Assembly: GCA_016220085.1 (NCBI GenBank)
Contig: JACRIN010000008.1
Coordinates: 102,584 to 166,583, forward strand
DNA length: 64,000 bases
Source: Planctomycetota bacterium
GTDB lineage: Bacteria > Planctomycetota > UBA1135 > GCA-002686595
Direction of reading: 5' to 3'
Shown here in pieces: positions 1 to 10,000 of the stretch. The first letter of the stretch is position 1. Each line of letters begins with the position of its first letter. The position numbers and the translations under genes were made by a program. The notes beneath the pieces were generated by a model. That model was given only the letters and a program-made list of their open reading frames with translations. It was not told the DNA's origin and did not search any database.

Positions 1-853
1 CGGTGCGCCGCAGCGCGACGGCGCGATCGGCGGCGTTGACATGCGAGAACGCGAAGCGTCCGGTGTCGCACATCCACCACTGGTTGACCTTGGGATTGAA
101 GCGCGGGCGGAAGCGCTTGGTGTCGCCGCCGCGCAGGACTTCAGCGGTCACCGAGCAGCCGCGCGAGCACTCCGCGCAGGTCGACAGGTGCTTCGAGAGG
201 TTCCAGACGCGCGCTTGGAAGCGGAAGCGCGTCAAGGTCAGCGCGCCGACCGGGCAGATGTCCGCGATGTTGCCCTGGTAGTTGCCCTTCAGCGGCTTGT
301 CCAGGAACGTCGAGATCACCGACCGCGAGCCGAGGTCCGCGACCGTGAGCTGCGGTTTCTTGGTGACGTCCTCGAAGAAGCGCACGCAGCGCGAGCACAG
401 GATGCAGCGCTCTTCGTCGAGGACGATCACGTCCCCGAGCGACTTGCGCTTCTCGAGCTTGCGCCGCGGCTCGTGCGTGCGGCCCTTGGTCTGGCCTTCG
501 GCGAACGAGTAGTCCTGGAGGTCGCACTCGCCGGCCTTGTCGCAGATCGGGCAGTCGAGCGGGTGGTTCTTCAGCAGGAACTCGAGGCACTCGCGGCGCA
601 CGTCGTGCGCTTTCGGCGAGTCCGTGTTGACGACCATGCCCTCCGCGACCGGCGTGCGGCAGGACGCGACGACGCGCGCGGGCGCGTCCCCCTGCTTGAC
701 CTCGACTTGGCAGATGCGGCAACTGCCGACCGGGCGCAGGCCCGGGTGGTAGCAGTACATCGGCACGTCGATCCCGTTCTCGTGGCAAGCGGCGATCAGC
801 GGCTTCTTCGGATCCGCGTCGATCTCGCGGCCGTTGACAGTGATCTTGGTCAC
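1..853 (-). CDS. nuoG: NADH-quinone oxidoreductase subunit G, 3' part missing (left edge)
   Basis: N-terminal about 284 residues of the iron-sulfur subunit of respiratory complex I, which passes electrons from NuoF/NuoE towards the quinone arm. The visible part shows the ferredoxin-like [2Fe-2S] domain (MYCYHPG then GSCRICQVEV), the His/Cys cluster region (HPLDCPICDKAGECDLQDYS), the 4Fe-4S region (ERCILCSRCVRFFED and later ADICPVGALT), then the start of the molybdopterin-oxidoreductase-like domain (CAECSRGCSVTAEV). The start is GTG at 853, 12 bases after the nuoF stop, with AGGAG about 10 bases upstream that overlaps the nuoF stop codon. The rest of the gene, and probably nuoH onward, lies beyond the left edge. 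Function is certain at family level. Confidence 0.96.
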   Translation of the reverse strand, partial: MTKITVNGREIDADPKKPLIAACHENGIDVPMYCYHPGLRPVGSCRICQVEVKQGDAPARVVASCRTPVAEGMVVNTDSPKAHDVRRECLEFLLKNHPLDCPICDKAGECDLQDYSFAEGQTKGRTHEPRRKLEKRKSLGDVIVLDEERCILCSRCVRFFEDVTKKPQLTVADLGSRSVISTFLDKPLKGNYQGNIADICPVGALTLTRFRFQARVWNLSKHLSTCAECSRGCSVTAEVLRGGDTKRFRPRFNPKVNQWWMCDTGRFAFSHVNAADRAVALRRT

Positions 854-865
854 CTGGGGTGGCTC

Positions 866-2175
<1,310 letters not shown>

Positions 2176-2179
<4 letters not shown>

Positions 2180-2646
2180 GCGAGGCCTCCGAGGAGCTTG
2201 TCCACCTTCTCGGTGGTGAGGTCTTCGTGATAGACGCCGTCGAGGTCGATCATCGGCGCGTTCGCGCACGCGCCCTGGCACTCGACCGGCCACACGGTGA
2301 ACTTGCCGTCGGCGGAGGTGCCGTACGGCTTGGTGCCCGTCTTCTTGCAGACGTGCTCCATGAGCTCTGTCGCACCGCGCAGCTCGCACGAGATGTTGTG
2401 GCACACGCTGATCACGTGCTTGCCCGGCGGCGTCAGGCGGAACATCGGGTAGAAGCTCGCCACGCCGTAGACCTCGACGGGCTCGAGCCCGAAGTACTCG
2501 GCCAGCGCCTCCATCGTGTCCGGAGAGACCCAGCCGCCGAGTTCTTCTTGGCAGCGGTGCAGCGCGGGAATCAAGCCGGCGCGCTTCTCCGGGTAGTGCG
2601 TGACGAGTTCGTCGAACTCTTGAATCAGTTTCGCGGGGAGAGCCAT
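2176..2646 (-). CDS. nuoE: NADH-quinone oxidoreductase subunit E (2Fe-2S)
   Basis: Thioredoxin-fold [2Fe-2S] subunit of the NADH dehydrogenase module, 156 residues. The four cluster cysteines are visible in VCHNISCELRGA (C-x4-C) and ECQGACANAP (C-x3-C). The family segment EVYGVASFYPMF precedes them. It sits between nuoD (TGATG overlap) and nuoF (GTGA overlap), as in canonical nuo operons. Confidence 0.97.
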
Positions 2647-3878
2647 CAGCGATCCACCTCACCCATGACGAAGTCGAGACCACCGATGATCGCGACCATG
2701 TCCGACAACAAGCGACCTCTGCCGAGCACCGGCACCGCTTGCACGTTCATCAATCCGGGCGCGCGGATGTGGCAGCGCACCGGTTTCGAAGAGCCGTCGC
2801 TCACGAGATAGAAGCCGAGCTCGCCCTTCGACGATTCGACCGCGTGGTACGCCTCGCCCTTCGGCAAGCGCAGGTCCGACACGATCTTGAACTGGGCGAT
2901 CAGCTCCTCCATCGACGAGTGCACGTCGCCCTTCGGCGGCAGAACGTAACGTCGATCCTCGGTGAGCACGTCCGCGCCCTTCGACTTCTTCAGGCGCTCG
3001 AGGGCTTGCGTGCAAAGCCGCAGCGACTGGCGCATCTCTTCCATCCGGACGAGATAGCGGTCGTACGCGTCGCCGACGGTGCCCACCGGCACGTCGAAGT
3101 CGTACGTCTCGTAGCCCGAGTACGGTTGCGCCTTGCGCAGGTCGTAGGCGAGGCCCGAGCCGCGCAGGTTCGGACCGGAGAGCGACAATCGCTTCGCGTC
3201 CTCGACCGAGATCACGCCGACGCCGCGATTGCGGTCGTGCCAGATGCGATTGGCGGTCAAGAGCTTCTCGATCTCGTCGAGTCGAGCCGGCGCGGTGCGG
3301 AGGAACTCCGCGACCATGCCCTCGACGTTCTCGTCGACGTCCGCGTACACGCCGCCGATGCGCACGTACGTGTTGTTCATCCGGTGTCCGGTGTACGCGT
3401 CGAGGATCGAGTAGAGCTCCTCGCGCAGCCGGAACGAGTAGAAGAAGATCGTCACCGCGCCGAGGTCGATCGACGTCGTGCCGATGTAGATCAAGTGCGC
3501 CATTACGCGCGAGAGCTCCATCAGGAGCACGCGCACTTCTTGGCCGCGCTGCGGCACCTGGATCCCGGCCAGCTTCTCGCACGCCAGCGCGTAGCCGACG
3601 TTGTTGAGCAGCGGCTGCACGTAGTCGAGGCGATCGGTGTGGGGGAAGAACTTGTGCCAACCGAGGCTTTCGCAGGTCTTCTCCTTGCCGCGGTGCAGAT
3701 ACCCGACGATCGGATCGATCGACGTCACCGTTTCGCCGTCGAGCTCGATCGCGAGCCGCAACACGCCGTGGGTCGCAGGGTGCTGCGGACCCATGTTGAC
3801 CTTCATCGGCGCGCCGTGCACGGGATCGTCGTGATCCGGCGCGTGGTGCATGTACTCGAAGACTTGCTTGGTGGTCAT
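2646..3878 (-). CDS. nuoD: NADH-quinone oxidoreductase subunit D (49 kDa)
   Basis: Quinone-site subunit of the complex I connecting arm, 410 residues. It begins [10 protein letters not shown], reaches the family block NMGPQHPATHGVLRL by about residue 30, and ends in the conserved DFVMGEVDR. NuoC and NuoD are separate genes here, unlike the fused nuoCD of enterobacteria. The start ATG at 3878 overlaps the nuoC stop (ATGA). The open frame extends further upstream, but that extension is antisense-type shadow over nuoC. Confidence 0.97.
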   Translation of the reverse strand: MTTKQVFEYMHHAPDHDDPVHGAPMKVNMGPQHPATHGVLRLAIELDGETVTSIDPIVGYLHRGKEKTCESLGWHKFFPHTDRLDYVQPLLNNVGYALACEKLAGIQVPQRGQEVRVLLMELSRVMAHLIYIGTTSIDLGAVTIFFYSFRLREELYSILDAYTGHRMNNTYVRIGGVYADVDENVEGMVAEFLRTAPARLDEIEKLLTANRIWHDRNRGVGVISVEDAKRLSLSGPNLRGSGLAYDLRKAQPYSGYETYDFDVPVGTVGDAYDRYLVRMEEMRQSLRLCTQALERLKKSKGADVLTEDRRYVLPPKGDVHSSMEELIAQFKIVSDLRLPKGEAYHAVESSKGELGFYLVSDGSSKPVRCHIRAPGLMNVQAVPVLGRGRLLSDMVAIIGGLDFVMGEVDR

Positions 3879-4393
3879 GCGTTGGGTTGCCAGCCTTCGC
3901 GGCGCTTCTTGTCCCACTCGCGATAGAGGCGATCGGGCTCGATGCCTGCGTGGGGGAAGTCCTTGCGCAACGGATGGTGTAGATAGCCGTCGGGCATCAG
4001 CAGACGCCGCAGGTCCGGGTGTCCGTCGAACCGGACCCCGAACATGTCGAAGCACTCGCGCTCGCTGAAGCTCGCGCCCGGCCACTGCGGCGTACACGTC
4101 GGCACGTGCGCATCGGCTTCGGCGAGCGAGCACTTCACGCGCACGCGGTCGTTGTGGTCGTAGGACAGGAACTGCCAGACCATCTCGAAGCGCGGTTCCG
4201 CGGGGAAGTGGTCGACCGCGGTCACCAGGGTGTTCTGATCGAAGCCCGCGCGATCGGAGAGACGCGCGAAGAGCTCGCCGAGCACCGCGCGCTCGACTCG
4301 CAGGGTCAACATCCCGTCGCGCGCGTCGATCGTGTCGAAGGCGACGCCTTCGAGCGCCTTGACGACGCGCTCTCGCGTTTGCGGAGCGGTCAC
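3875..4393 (-). CDS. nuoC: NADH-quinone oxidoreductase subunit C (30 kDa)
   Basis: Complex I 30-kDa subunit, 172 residues. The family signature is near the C-terminus: [20 protein letters not shown] followed by [17 protein letters not shown]. The start is GTG at 4393 (read [10 protein letters not shown]), overlapping the nuoB stop as GTGA. It is part of the nuoA-G operon. Confidence 0.96.
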   Translation of the reverse strand: MTAPQTRERVVKALEGVAFDTIDARDGMLTLRVERAVLGELFARLSDRAGFDQNTLVTAVDHFPAEPRFEMVWQFLSYDHNDRVRVKCSLAEADAHVPTCTPQWPGASFSERECFDMFGVRFDGHPDLRRLLMPDGYLHHPLRKDFPHAGIEPDRLYREWDKKRREGWQPNA

Positions 4394-5010
4394 TTCTGGA
4401 GCTCCTCGAGCTTGGCCTTGGGGTCGTGCGGATGCAGGTCGAGGCTCGAGCGCGCGATCCCCGCGTTCGGCTGCTTGAACGCCTCACCGGTGCCGATGTC
4501 GGGCTTGTTTTCCGGGCCCTTCAGGAGCCGACGCAGCGGATCCTCGCGCTCGATCTTCTTCTGGAGCTTGATGATCGCGTCGATCACCGCATCCGGCCGC
4601 GGCGGGCAGCCCGGGACGTAGACGTCGACCGGCAGGATCGAGTCGACGCCTTGCACGACCGCGTACGAGTCGTACATGCCGCCGGAGCTCGAGCACACGC
4701 CCATCGCGATGACCCACTTCGGGTCAGGCATCTGGTCGTAGATCGTGCGGACCGCTTCCGCCATCTTCCACGTCATCGTGCCGGCGACGACCAGCAGGTC
4801 GCACTGCCGCGGCGAGAAGCGCGCCGCCTCCGCGCCGAAGCGCGCGAGGTCGAACTTCGGCCCGATCATCGCCATGAGCTCGATGCCGCAGCACGACAGC
4901 CCGAGCGGCATCGGCCACAACGAATTCTTGCGGCCCCAATTGATCAGCTCGTCGACGCGCGTCGCGAGGAAGCCGACGCCTTCGCCTTCGACCGGTTTCA
5001 GCGATCCCAA
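4390..5010 (-). CDS. nuoB: NADH-quinone oxidoreductase subunit B (N2 cluster)
   Basis: Carries the terminal 4Fe-4S cluster N2 next to the quinone site, about 206 residues. Cluster ligands are seen in [30 protein letters not shown] and [12 protein letters not shown]. The start is inferred as TTG at 5010 ([11 protein letters not shown]), because AAGGGAGG ends 6 bases upstream and the family N-terminus is reached soon after. No ATG or GTG fits as well. This start lies inside the last codons of nuoA (13-base overlap). A tail of about 45 residues after the conserved core ([16 protein letters not shown] onward) is less typical. Confidence 0.94.
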   Translation of the reverse strand: MGSLKPVEGEGVGFLATRVDELINWGRKNSLWPMPLGLSCCGIELMAMIGPKFDLARFGAEAARFSPRQCDLLVVAGTMTWKMAEAVRTIYDQMPDPKWVIAMGVCSSSGGMYDSYAVVQGVDSILPVDVYVPGCPPRPDAVIDAIIKLQKKIEREDPLRRLLKGPENKPDIGTGEAFKQPNAGIARSSLDLHPHDPKAKLEELQK

Positions 5011-5372
5011 TCGAGACCTCCCTTGCGCCACACGTAGGCGAGTCCGGCGCCGAGCACGACCACGAACAACACGACCTCGGCGAAGACGATCGCGCCGACT
5101 CCGGCGGCGGTGAAGGACTTCGCGGCGACCGCCCAGGGGATCAGGAAGATCGACTCGACGTCGAAGAGGATGAACAGCACCGCCACCAGATAGAAGTGGA
5201 TCGAGAGGCGGATGCGCGCGTCGCCCTGCGGCGCCATGCCGCACTCGTACGCCTTCCCCTTGTCGATGCTGCGGCGTTTGCCGCCGAGGATGTCGCTGGC
5301 GAAGATGTTCACCACCGCGAACCCCACGACCACCAACACGAGGATGATCAGCGGAGCGTAGTCTCTGAGCAT
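4998..5372 (-). CDS. nuoA: NADH-quinone oxidoreductase subunit A
   Basis: Small membrane subunit of complex I, 124 residues with three predicted membrane helices. The conserved loop [14 protein letters not shown] is followed by the acidic helix segment [20 protein letters not shown]. The start ATG at 5372 (MLRDYAPLI) is chosen over upstream in-frame codons because the family begins here. It is the first gene of the nuo operon. Confidence 0.95.
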   Translation of the reverse strand: MLRDYAPLIILVLVVVGFAVVNIFASDILGGKRRSIDKGKAYECGMAPQGDARIRLSIHFYLVAVLFILFDVESIFLIPWAVAAKSFTAAGVGAIVFAEVVLFVVVLGAGLAYVWRKGGLDWDR

Positions 5373-5468
5373 GGGTGGGACGGCCGCGCGGGTCGTCGGC
5401 TGGGGGGCCTTTCGGGTCTCGGCGGGCAGGTCATGGCGCGCCGCGGAGCCCTGGGGAAAAGACGCGGG

Positions 5469-5497
5469 AGTGTAGCCATGCCGAGGGGTGAGAAGAA
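5469..5497 (-). promoter_or_regulatory. Candidate nuo operon promoter
   Basis: On the minus strand, TTCTTC (5497-5492) and TACACT (5474-5469) are separated by exactly 17 bases, about 97 bases before the nuoA ATG. The -10 hexamer and its GC-rich surroundings match the TACACT upstream of the Rieske gene at 38824. This is the best promoter-like element I found between the upstream gene and nuoA. The rest of 5373-5666 shows no gene. Confidence 0.45.
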
Positions 5498-5666
5498 GCA
5501 CTCGGCGCACGCCTCGCTCTCCTTACAGAGGTGCCCGTCGCCGCTCGGACGGCGTGCGCGCGCGTCCGGGGCGGTCGGGCTCTTCGGCGGCTCCTCGAAC
5601 TGCGCCGTCGTTGTCGTCGATCTGCGAACAAGGACGTAATCGACTGTCCGAAACGGCTTACGGAGC

Positions 5667-7208
5667 TCAGTCCATGCTCTGAACGAACTGGCCGCCACTG
5701 TGGAGCGCGAGCGCGGAGAGCGTGCCGTCGCCGCCGCCGCCGATCTGGACGCCGTAGAAGACCATGCAGCGCTCCGCGTTGACCGCCTCGAGGAACGGCA
5801 CGACCCAGGCGGGACCCTCCGCGGTTTGGCCGTCGCACAGGACGATCACCGAGTCGGCGTCGAGCGCCCCGAGCAGCGCGCCGCGCTCGTCGACGCCGAG
5901 CGCCTCGCGGATCGCGGGCTGGAGCTCGGTGCCGCCGCCTGGCCGGTGGCCGGAAAGCCAGTTCCTGAGCGACGCGATGTTCTGGGGGGTCGCCTGCTTC
6001 ATCTCCCGGCTGGAGCTCCACGTTTCATCGCTGAATAGGATCACCCGGAAGCGCCCGCTCGGGCCGAGCTTCTCGACGAAGTCGAGCAACTGCGCCACCG
6101 CCGCCTTCCAGCGCGTGGTGCCGCCGGTGCCGAGCGTCCCGTCCATCGAACCCGACCGGTCGAGCACGAACACCACGCGATCGGTCGTCGGGCGCAGGCC
6201 GAAGAAGCTGGTCACCGTCTCCGGCTCCGGGTCGCCCTCCGCGCCGGACGCGCGTCGCTCGAGGTACGAGCGCCACCACGACCGCCAGCGCTCCGGGTAC
6301 GGGCCGAGGTGGCGCTTCGAACGGCGCTCGAGCTCGCGCGCGATCTCGCCTTCGATGCGCGAGGAGCCCTGGGCCCTCGCGCGCCGGCCGACCCACTCGG
6401 TGAGCGCCGCGATCAACACCGGCACCGCGTCGTCGTGCGAGAGCGCGGGCGCGACCCGCAGCGCGCGCGTCGCGACGCGCCAATCGGGCGAGGTCGCGCC
6501 GCGTGCGAGGTAGCGCTCGACGATCGTGCACGCTTCGCTCGTGCTCGGCAGCACAGTGGTCTCGAAGTGGCGCAGCGCGAACGCGGCGTGGCGCGCACCG
6601 GGCGAAACGAGCGATTCCTCGAGCTCGCGCGCCATCCGGCGATGCACGGCGTCCTCGGGCCAACCCGCGAGCGCTCGCAACGCCGCGCGGCGCACCACCG
6701 GTTGCTCCGAATCGGCGCAATGGAGCAAGGCGAGCTCGGTTTCGCGCCGGAACTTGCCGTTGAAAAGCTCGATCGCCGCGACCCGCCGCGTCAGCGGCTG
6801 ACCCTTCGCGTCGATCATCACGTGCACCGCGAGCTCGCGCGCGAGCTCGCCGCGCGCATCGGTCGCGAGCAACGCTTCCAACGCCTTCACCGCGCTCCCG
6901 CGCAGCGCTTTCGTGCGCGCGTCGGGTTGGTAGGCGTCGTCGGGCCGCATCTCGCCCGTGCTGCGCGGCCGCAGCCCGGCGCAGTCGAGCAGCGCGAGCG
7001 CGATGTCGGGCCGTCGCTCGGGCGCGCGCACGTCGAGTGCCGCGAGCTCCGCGAGCAGCGCCTCGCCCTCGGCTACGACCTCGGCGCCGCGATCGGTTCC
7101 GGAGCCGCCGTAGTCCTCGATCCACTCGCGCGCACGGGCGATCGGATCCGCGCTCTTGGATTGCGCGGGGCCGAACAGCGCGGCCAGGATCACGAACACG
7201 GCGAGCAT
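5667..7208 (-). CDS. Exported HEAT-repeat / von Willebrand factor A protein
   Basis: 513 residues with a probable signal peptide (MLAVFVILAALFGPAQS). The first two thirds are alpha-helical HEAT-like repeats (for example RRAALRALAGWPEDAVHRRM). A W-x2-WW motif (PERWRSWWRSYL) leads into a C-terminal VWA domain with an intact MIDAS start DRSGSMDG near residue 350 and the follow-on segments GGGTELQPAI and VIVLCDG. VWA domains bind partners through a metal ion. With HEAT repeats and export, this is probably a periplasmic or surface scaffold. The partner is unknown. It lies upstream of nuoA on the same strand but is separated by about 290 bases and its own probable promoter. Confidence 0.85.
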   Translation of the reverse strand: MLAVFVILAALFGPAQSKSADPIARAREWIEDYGGSGTDRGAEVVAEGEALLAELAALDVRAPERRPDIALALLDCAGLRPRSTGEMRPDDAYQPDARTKALRGSAVKALEALLATDARGELARELAVHVMIDAKGQPLTRRVAAIELFNGKFRRETELALLHCADSEQPVVRRAALRALAGWPEDAVHRRMARELEESLVSPGARHAAFALRHFETTVLPSTSEACTIVERYLARGATSPDWRVATRALRVAPALSHDDAVPVLIAALTEWVGRRARAQGSSRIEGEIARELERRSKRHLGPYPERWRSWWRSYLERRASGAEGDPEPETVTSFFGLRPTTDRVVFVLDRSGSMDGTLGTGGTTRWKAAVAQLLDFVEKLGPSGRFRVILFSDETWSSSREMKQATPQNIASLRNWLSGHRPGGGTELQPAIREALGVDERGALLGALDADSVIVLCDGQTAEGPAWVVPFLEAVNAERCMVFYGVQIGGGGDGTLSALALHSGGQFVQSMD

Positions 7209-7241
7209 GCGGGGTGCGCGCGCGGCATCGCGGCGGTCGTC

Positions 7242-7442
7242 CTACCCGGCGGCGCGCGCACGGCAACGAGTAGCACGTCGCATGCCCCGGCGATAGCCCT
7301 CGACGCCCATCTGCTCGCGCGCGGACCCAGAGAGCGTGAGCAAATCGCGCACTCGCGCCGCGTGAGCCAGCGTTTCGACGTTCGAGGCCGCGAGCGAACG
7401 CCAAACAAAGGGCTCCGTGGACGGTGGGATCGATTTCTTCAC
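7242..7442 (-). CDS. Doubtful small ORF (66 aa)
   Basis: The only open frame of note in the 240-base gap 7209-7448, beginning MKKSIPPSTEPFVWRS. The central part has fairly good GC-rich third codon positions, but the last 15 codons do not. There is no clear ribosome binding site and no recognised motif. It could be a small gene or chance. Confidence 0.15.
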   Translation of the reverse strand: MKKSIPPSTEPFVWRSLAASNVETLAHAARVRDLLTLSGSAREQMGVEGYRRGMRRATRCRARAAG

Positions 7443-7448
7443 ACACCC

Positions 7449-8456
7449 TCAGCGGCCGACGACGTCCAGCTCGCGCGCGAGGAACTCGACCGGCTGCTCC
7501 AGGCGCGGATCGCGGTGCAGGCCGCGCAACCGCACCTTCGGACCGACGGCGCCGAGCTCGATCTCTAGGGCTTCGTCGACGGGCACGAAGCTTCGCGAGT
7601 CGATCTCGACGGTGCGCTCCGCGAGTACGGCGCCGGTCGCGTCGAGCACTTCGGCGGTCACCTTCAGGCTGCGGCCGATCAAGCCGGGCACGCGGTGGCC
7701 GCTGACGTTCAGGAGCTCGACGCGCGTGCGCCCGTCGGCGGAACTCGCGTGGAGCTCGAACGCGCGCGCGAGGAAGCTCGGATCGCGCGGCGTCTGCAGC
7801 GCGTGGCTGCGCCCGGCGCGTTTCGGGAGCTCGCGCGGCTCGGCGCCGGTCGGCGTGTTCGCGGCGGCGCGTTCGATCGGCGCCATGTGGCAACCGACGC
7901 ACGAGCGACCTTTCCGCGCCTGCTCGCTGACCTCGAAATCCTTCGCGACGCCGAGCACCGGTCCGACGTTCGTGCGGTGGCACGCCGCGCAGAGCGCGTC
8001 GCCGTCGGCGCCGCCGAAGCGCGCGTCCTTCACCGAACGATGCGCTTCGGTCGCAGCGCCGAACGGTCCGAGGATCGCGCCGTCGGGCGCGAGGTGGCAG
8101 CTCACGCACGCGACGCCGTGCTCGCGCAGCTCCTCGCGCGGCGCGGGCTTCTGCGAGAGGTCGGTCCCCGCGAGCGGAACCGGGACGTGGCAGCCCCAGC
8201 AGCCTTCCGGCTTCTTCTTCTCCAGGAGCTCTTCTCGATAGAGCTCGTCGACCCACGCGAGCGCGTGTACCGAGGTCGCCCACTCCTCGGCGACGTCGCG
8301 GTGACACGGCGTGCAATCCAGAGCGTCGACCGCCGCGAGCCGCGCGATGCGGCCGTCGGCGATCGGGGCGGGCGGTTTCAGGTCCTTGAACCCGTCGCCG
8401 GCGACCGACGGGACGGCGAGGAGCGCGAGCGACGCGACGCAGCGGACGAGCGACAT
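7449..8456 (-). CDS. Exported pentahaem cytochrome c (c554-like)
   Basis: 335 residues with an N-terminal signal peptide (cleavage plausible near VAGDG). Five haem-binding CxxCH motifs begin at residues 48 (CTPCH), 86 (CWGCH), 117 (CVSCH), 156 (CAACH) and 186 (CVGCH). The segment AEEWATSVHA after the first motif resembles the cytochrome c554 family (W-x-x-S-x-H-A, giving a distal His). The C-terminal 130 residues are haem-free and beta-rich. Likely role: periplasmic electron transfer. Donor and acceptor cannot be named from the sequence. It has its own promoter candidate rather than relying on the RNase gene upstream. Confidence 0.87.
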   Translation of the reverse strand: MSLVRCVASLALLAVPSVAGDGFKDLKPPAPIADGRIARLAAVDALDCTPCHRDVAEEWATSVHALAWVDELYREELLEKKKPEGCWGCHVPVPLAGTDLSQKPAPREELREHGVACVSCHLAPDGAILGPFGAATEAHRSVKDARFGGADGDALCAACHRTNVGPVLGVAKDFEVSEQARKGRSCVGCHMAPIERAAANTPTGAEPRELPKRAGRSHALQTPRDPSFLARAFELHASSADGRTRVELLNVSGHRVPGLIGRSLKVTAEVLDATGAVLAERTVEIDSRSFVPVDEALEIELGAVGPKVRLRGLHRDPRLEQPVEFLARELDVVGR

Positions 8457-8464
8457 GGTCCGCG

Positions 8465-8493
8465 ATTGTAGAGCTCGCGCGACGGGCTCAGAA
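8465..8493 (-). promoter_or_regulatory. Promoter of the pentahaem cytochrome, near-leaderless
   Basis: Minus-strand TTCTGA (8493-8488) and TACAAT (8470-8465) are 17 bases apart. The ATG follows 8 bases after the -10 hexamer, so the predicted mRNA starts at or within a base or two of the start codon. The -35 hexamer overlaps the stop codon of the upstream RNase gene. Confidence 0.6.
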
Positions 8494-9963
8494 CTCGAAC
8501 TTGCGGGCGTCCTCGGGCGACTCGACGCGCGCGAAGCCGCGCTCGGCGAGCTCGCGCGCGAGCGGCAAGCGTTGGTCGTTCTCGCCGTGGACGAGGAAGA
8601 GGGCGCTCGCTCGCCGCGCGTGCGGCGTCAGCGCCGCGAGCAGCCCCTCGCGATCGGCGTGCGCCGAGAACCCGTTCAACGTCGTCACCTTCGCGCGCAC
8701 CTGGAAGCGGTGGCCGAGGATGTTGACCTCGCGCGCTTTCTCGACCAGCCGCCGACCGAGCGTGTTCCCGGCCTGGTAGCCGACGACCAGGATCTCGCAG
8801 TCTTCGTTCGAGACGTGCCACGCGAGGTGGTGCACGATGCGGCCCGACTCCATCATCCCCGACGCGGAGAGCACGACGTACGGGCGCGGGTCTCGAGTGA
8901 GCCGCTTCGAGTCCTCGACGGTCTCGGTGAATTCGAGCCGATCGCGCAAGCGCGACTGCGCCTGCCACTTGACCCATTGCGACAGCGCCTCTTCGTCGAA
9001 GTACTCCGGGTGCTTCATCACGATCTCGGTCGCGCGCGACGCGAGCGGGCTGTCGACCGCGACGCGCACGTCGCCGATCGAGCGCTGCTCGAAGAGCCGA
9101 GCGAGCGCGTAGAGGATGTTCTGCGTGCGTCCGACCGCGAAAACGGGCACGAGCAGTCGCCCGCGTCCTCGCCGCGCGAGGCGCTCGACCGCATCGCCGA
9201 GCTGGCGTTCCATGTCGCCGAACGGCGGATGCGAGCGCGCGCCGTAGGTGCTCTCCGAGATGTACACGTCCGCTTCGCAGAGCGGCTCGGGGTCGCGGAG
9301 GATCGGCTGCCCGGGACGGCCGTAGTCGCCGGTGAAGACGACCCGCGTCACCTTCTTGCCTTCGGTGACCTCCGCTTCGATCCAAGCCGAACCGAGGATG
9401 TGCCCCGCGTCGTGGAAGCGCACGCGCACGCCGGTCGCGACGTCGAACCACGCGCGATACGCGTGCTGGTCGAACAGCGGCAGCGTCGCGTCGACGTCCT
9501 CGTCGACGTACAGCGGCACGACTTCGCTCGGCGGAAGCTCGCCGCGCGCGACGGCGTTCGGAAAGCTCGGCGGGCACGGCCGTCCGTCGCGGCAGCGCTC
9601 GACGTACGCTCGTTCGCGCCAGCGCTCTCGGTTCATGTGCTCCGCATCCTTCACCTGGATGTTCGCGGAGTCGTGGAGCAGGATCTCGGCGAGGTCGCGC
9701 GTGCCGTGCGTCGCGTGGATGCGGCCGCCGAAGCCGGCGCGGACGAGCATCGGCAGCTTGCCGCAGTGATCGACGTGGGCGTGCGACTGCACGACGGCGT
9801 CGATGCGCGCCGCATCGAAACCGAACTTGCGATTGCGCGCGTAGCTCTCCGACCGTCGGCCCTGGTACAGACCGCAGTCCAGCAGCACTTGGCACCCGTT
9901 GGCGCGCAGGAGGTGGCAAGAGCCGGTGGTGTCGCCCGTCGCGCCGTGGAAGTGGAGTTCCAT
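8488..9963 (-). CDS. Metallo-beta-lactamase / beta-CASP ribonuclease (CPSF73-like)
   Basis: 491 residues. The MBL zinc motif HAHVDHCGK is at 61-69, with further metal ligands in HDAGHILGSAW and TGDYGRPG. A beta-CASP domain follows (PVFAVGRTQNILYAL, VVLSASGMMESGRIVHHL), and the C-terminus is the RNA-specificity segment (VRAKVTTLNGFSAHADREGLL). This architecture is that of 3'-end-processing or mRNA-degrading exo/endonucleases acting in the cytoplasm. The start ATG at 9963 (MELHFHGATGDTTGS) matches the family N-terminus, and a longer upstream frame is ignored. It is the third gene of a minus-strand run after the two peptidase-like proteins (37-base gap), which is not an obvious functional match. 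Confidence 0.9.
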   Translation of the reverse strand: MELHFHGATGDTTGSCHLLRANGCQVLLDCGLYQGRRSESYARNRKFGFDAARIDAVVQSHAHVDHCGKLPMLVRAGFGGRIHATHGTRDLAEILLHDSANIQVKDAEHMNRERWRERAYVERCRDGRPCPPSFPNAVARGELPPSEVVPLYVDEDVDATLPLFDQHAYRAWFDVATGVRVRFHDAGHILGSAWIEAEVTEGKKVTRVVFTGDYGRPGQPILRDPEPLCEADVYISESTYGARSHPPFGDMERQLGDAVERLARRGRGRLLVPVFAVGRTQNILYALARLFEQRSIGDVRVAVDSPLASRATEIVMKHPEYFDEEALSQWVKWQAQSRLRDRLEFTETVEDSKRLTRDPRPYVVLSASGMMESGRIVHHLAWHVSNEDCEILVVGYQAGNTLGRRLVEKAREVNILGHRFQVRAKVTTLNGFSAHADREGLLAALTPHARRASALFLVHGENDQRLPLARELAERGFARVESPEDARKFEF

Positions 9964-10000
9964 GGCCGCGATTGTGCCGTCGGACGGATCCGAGCGCTCC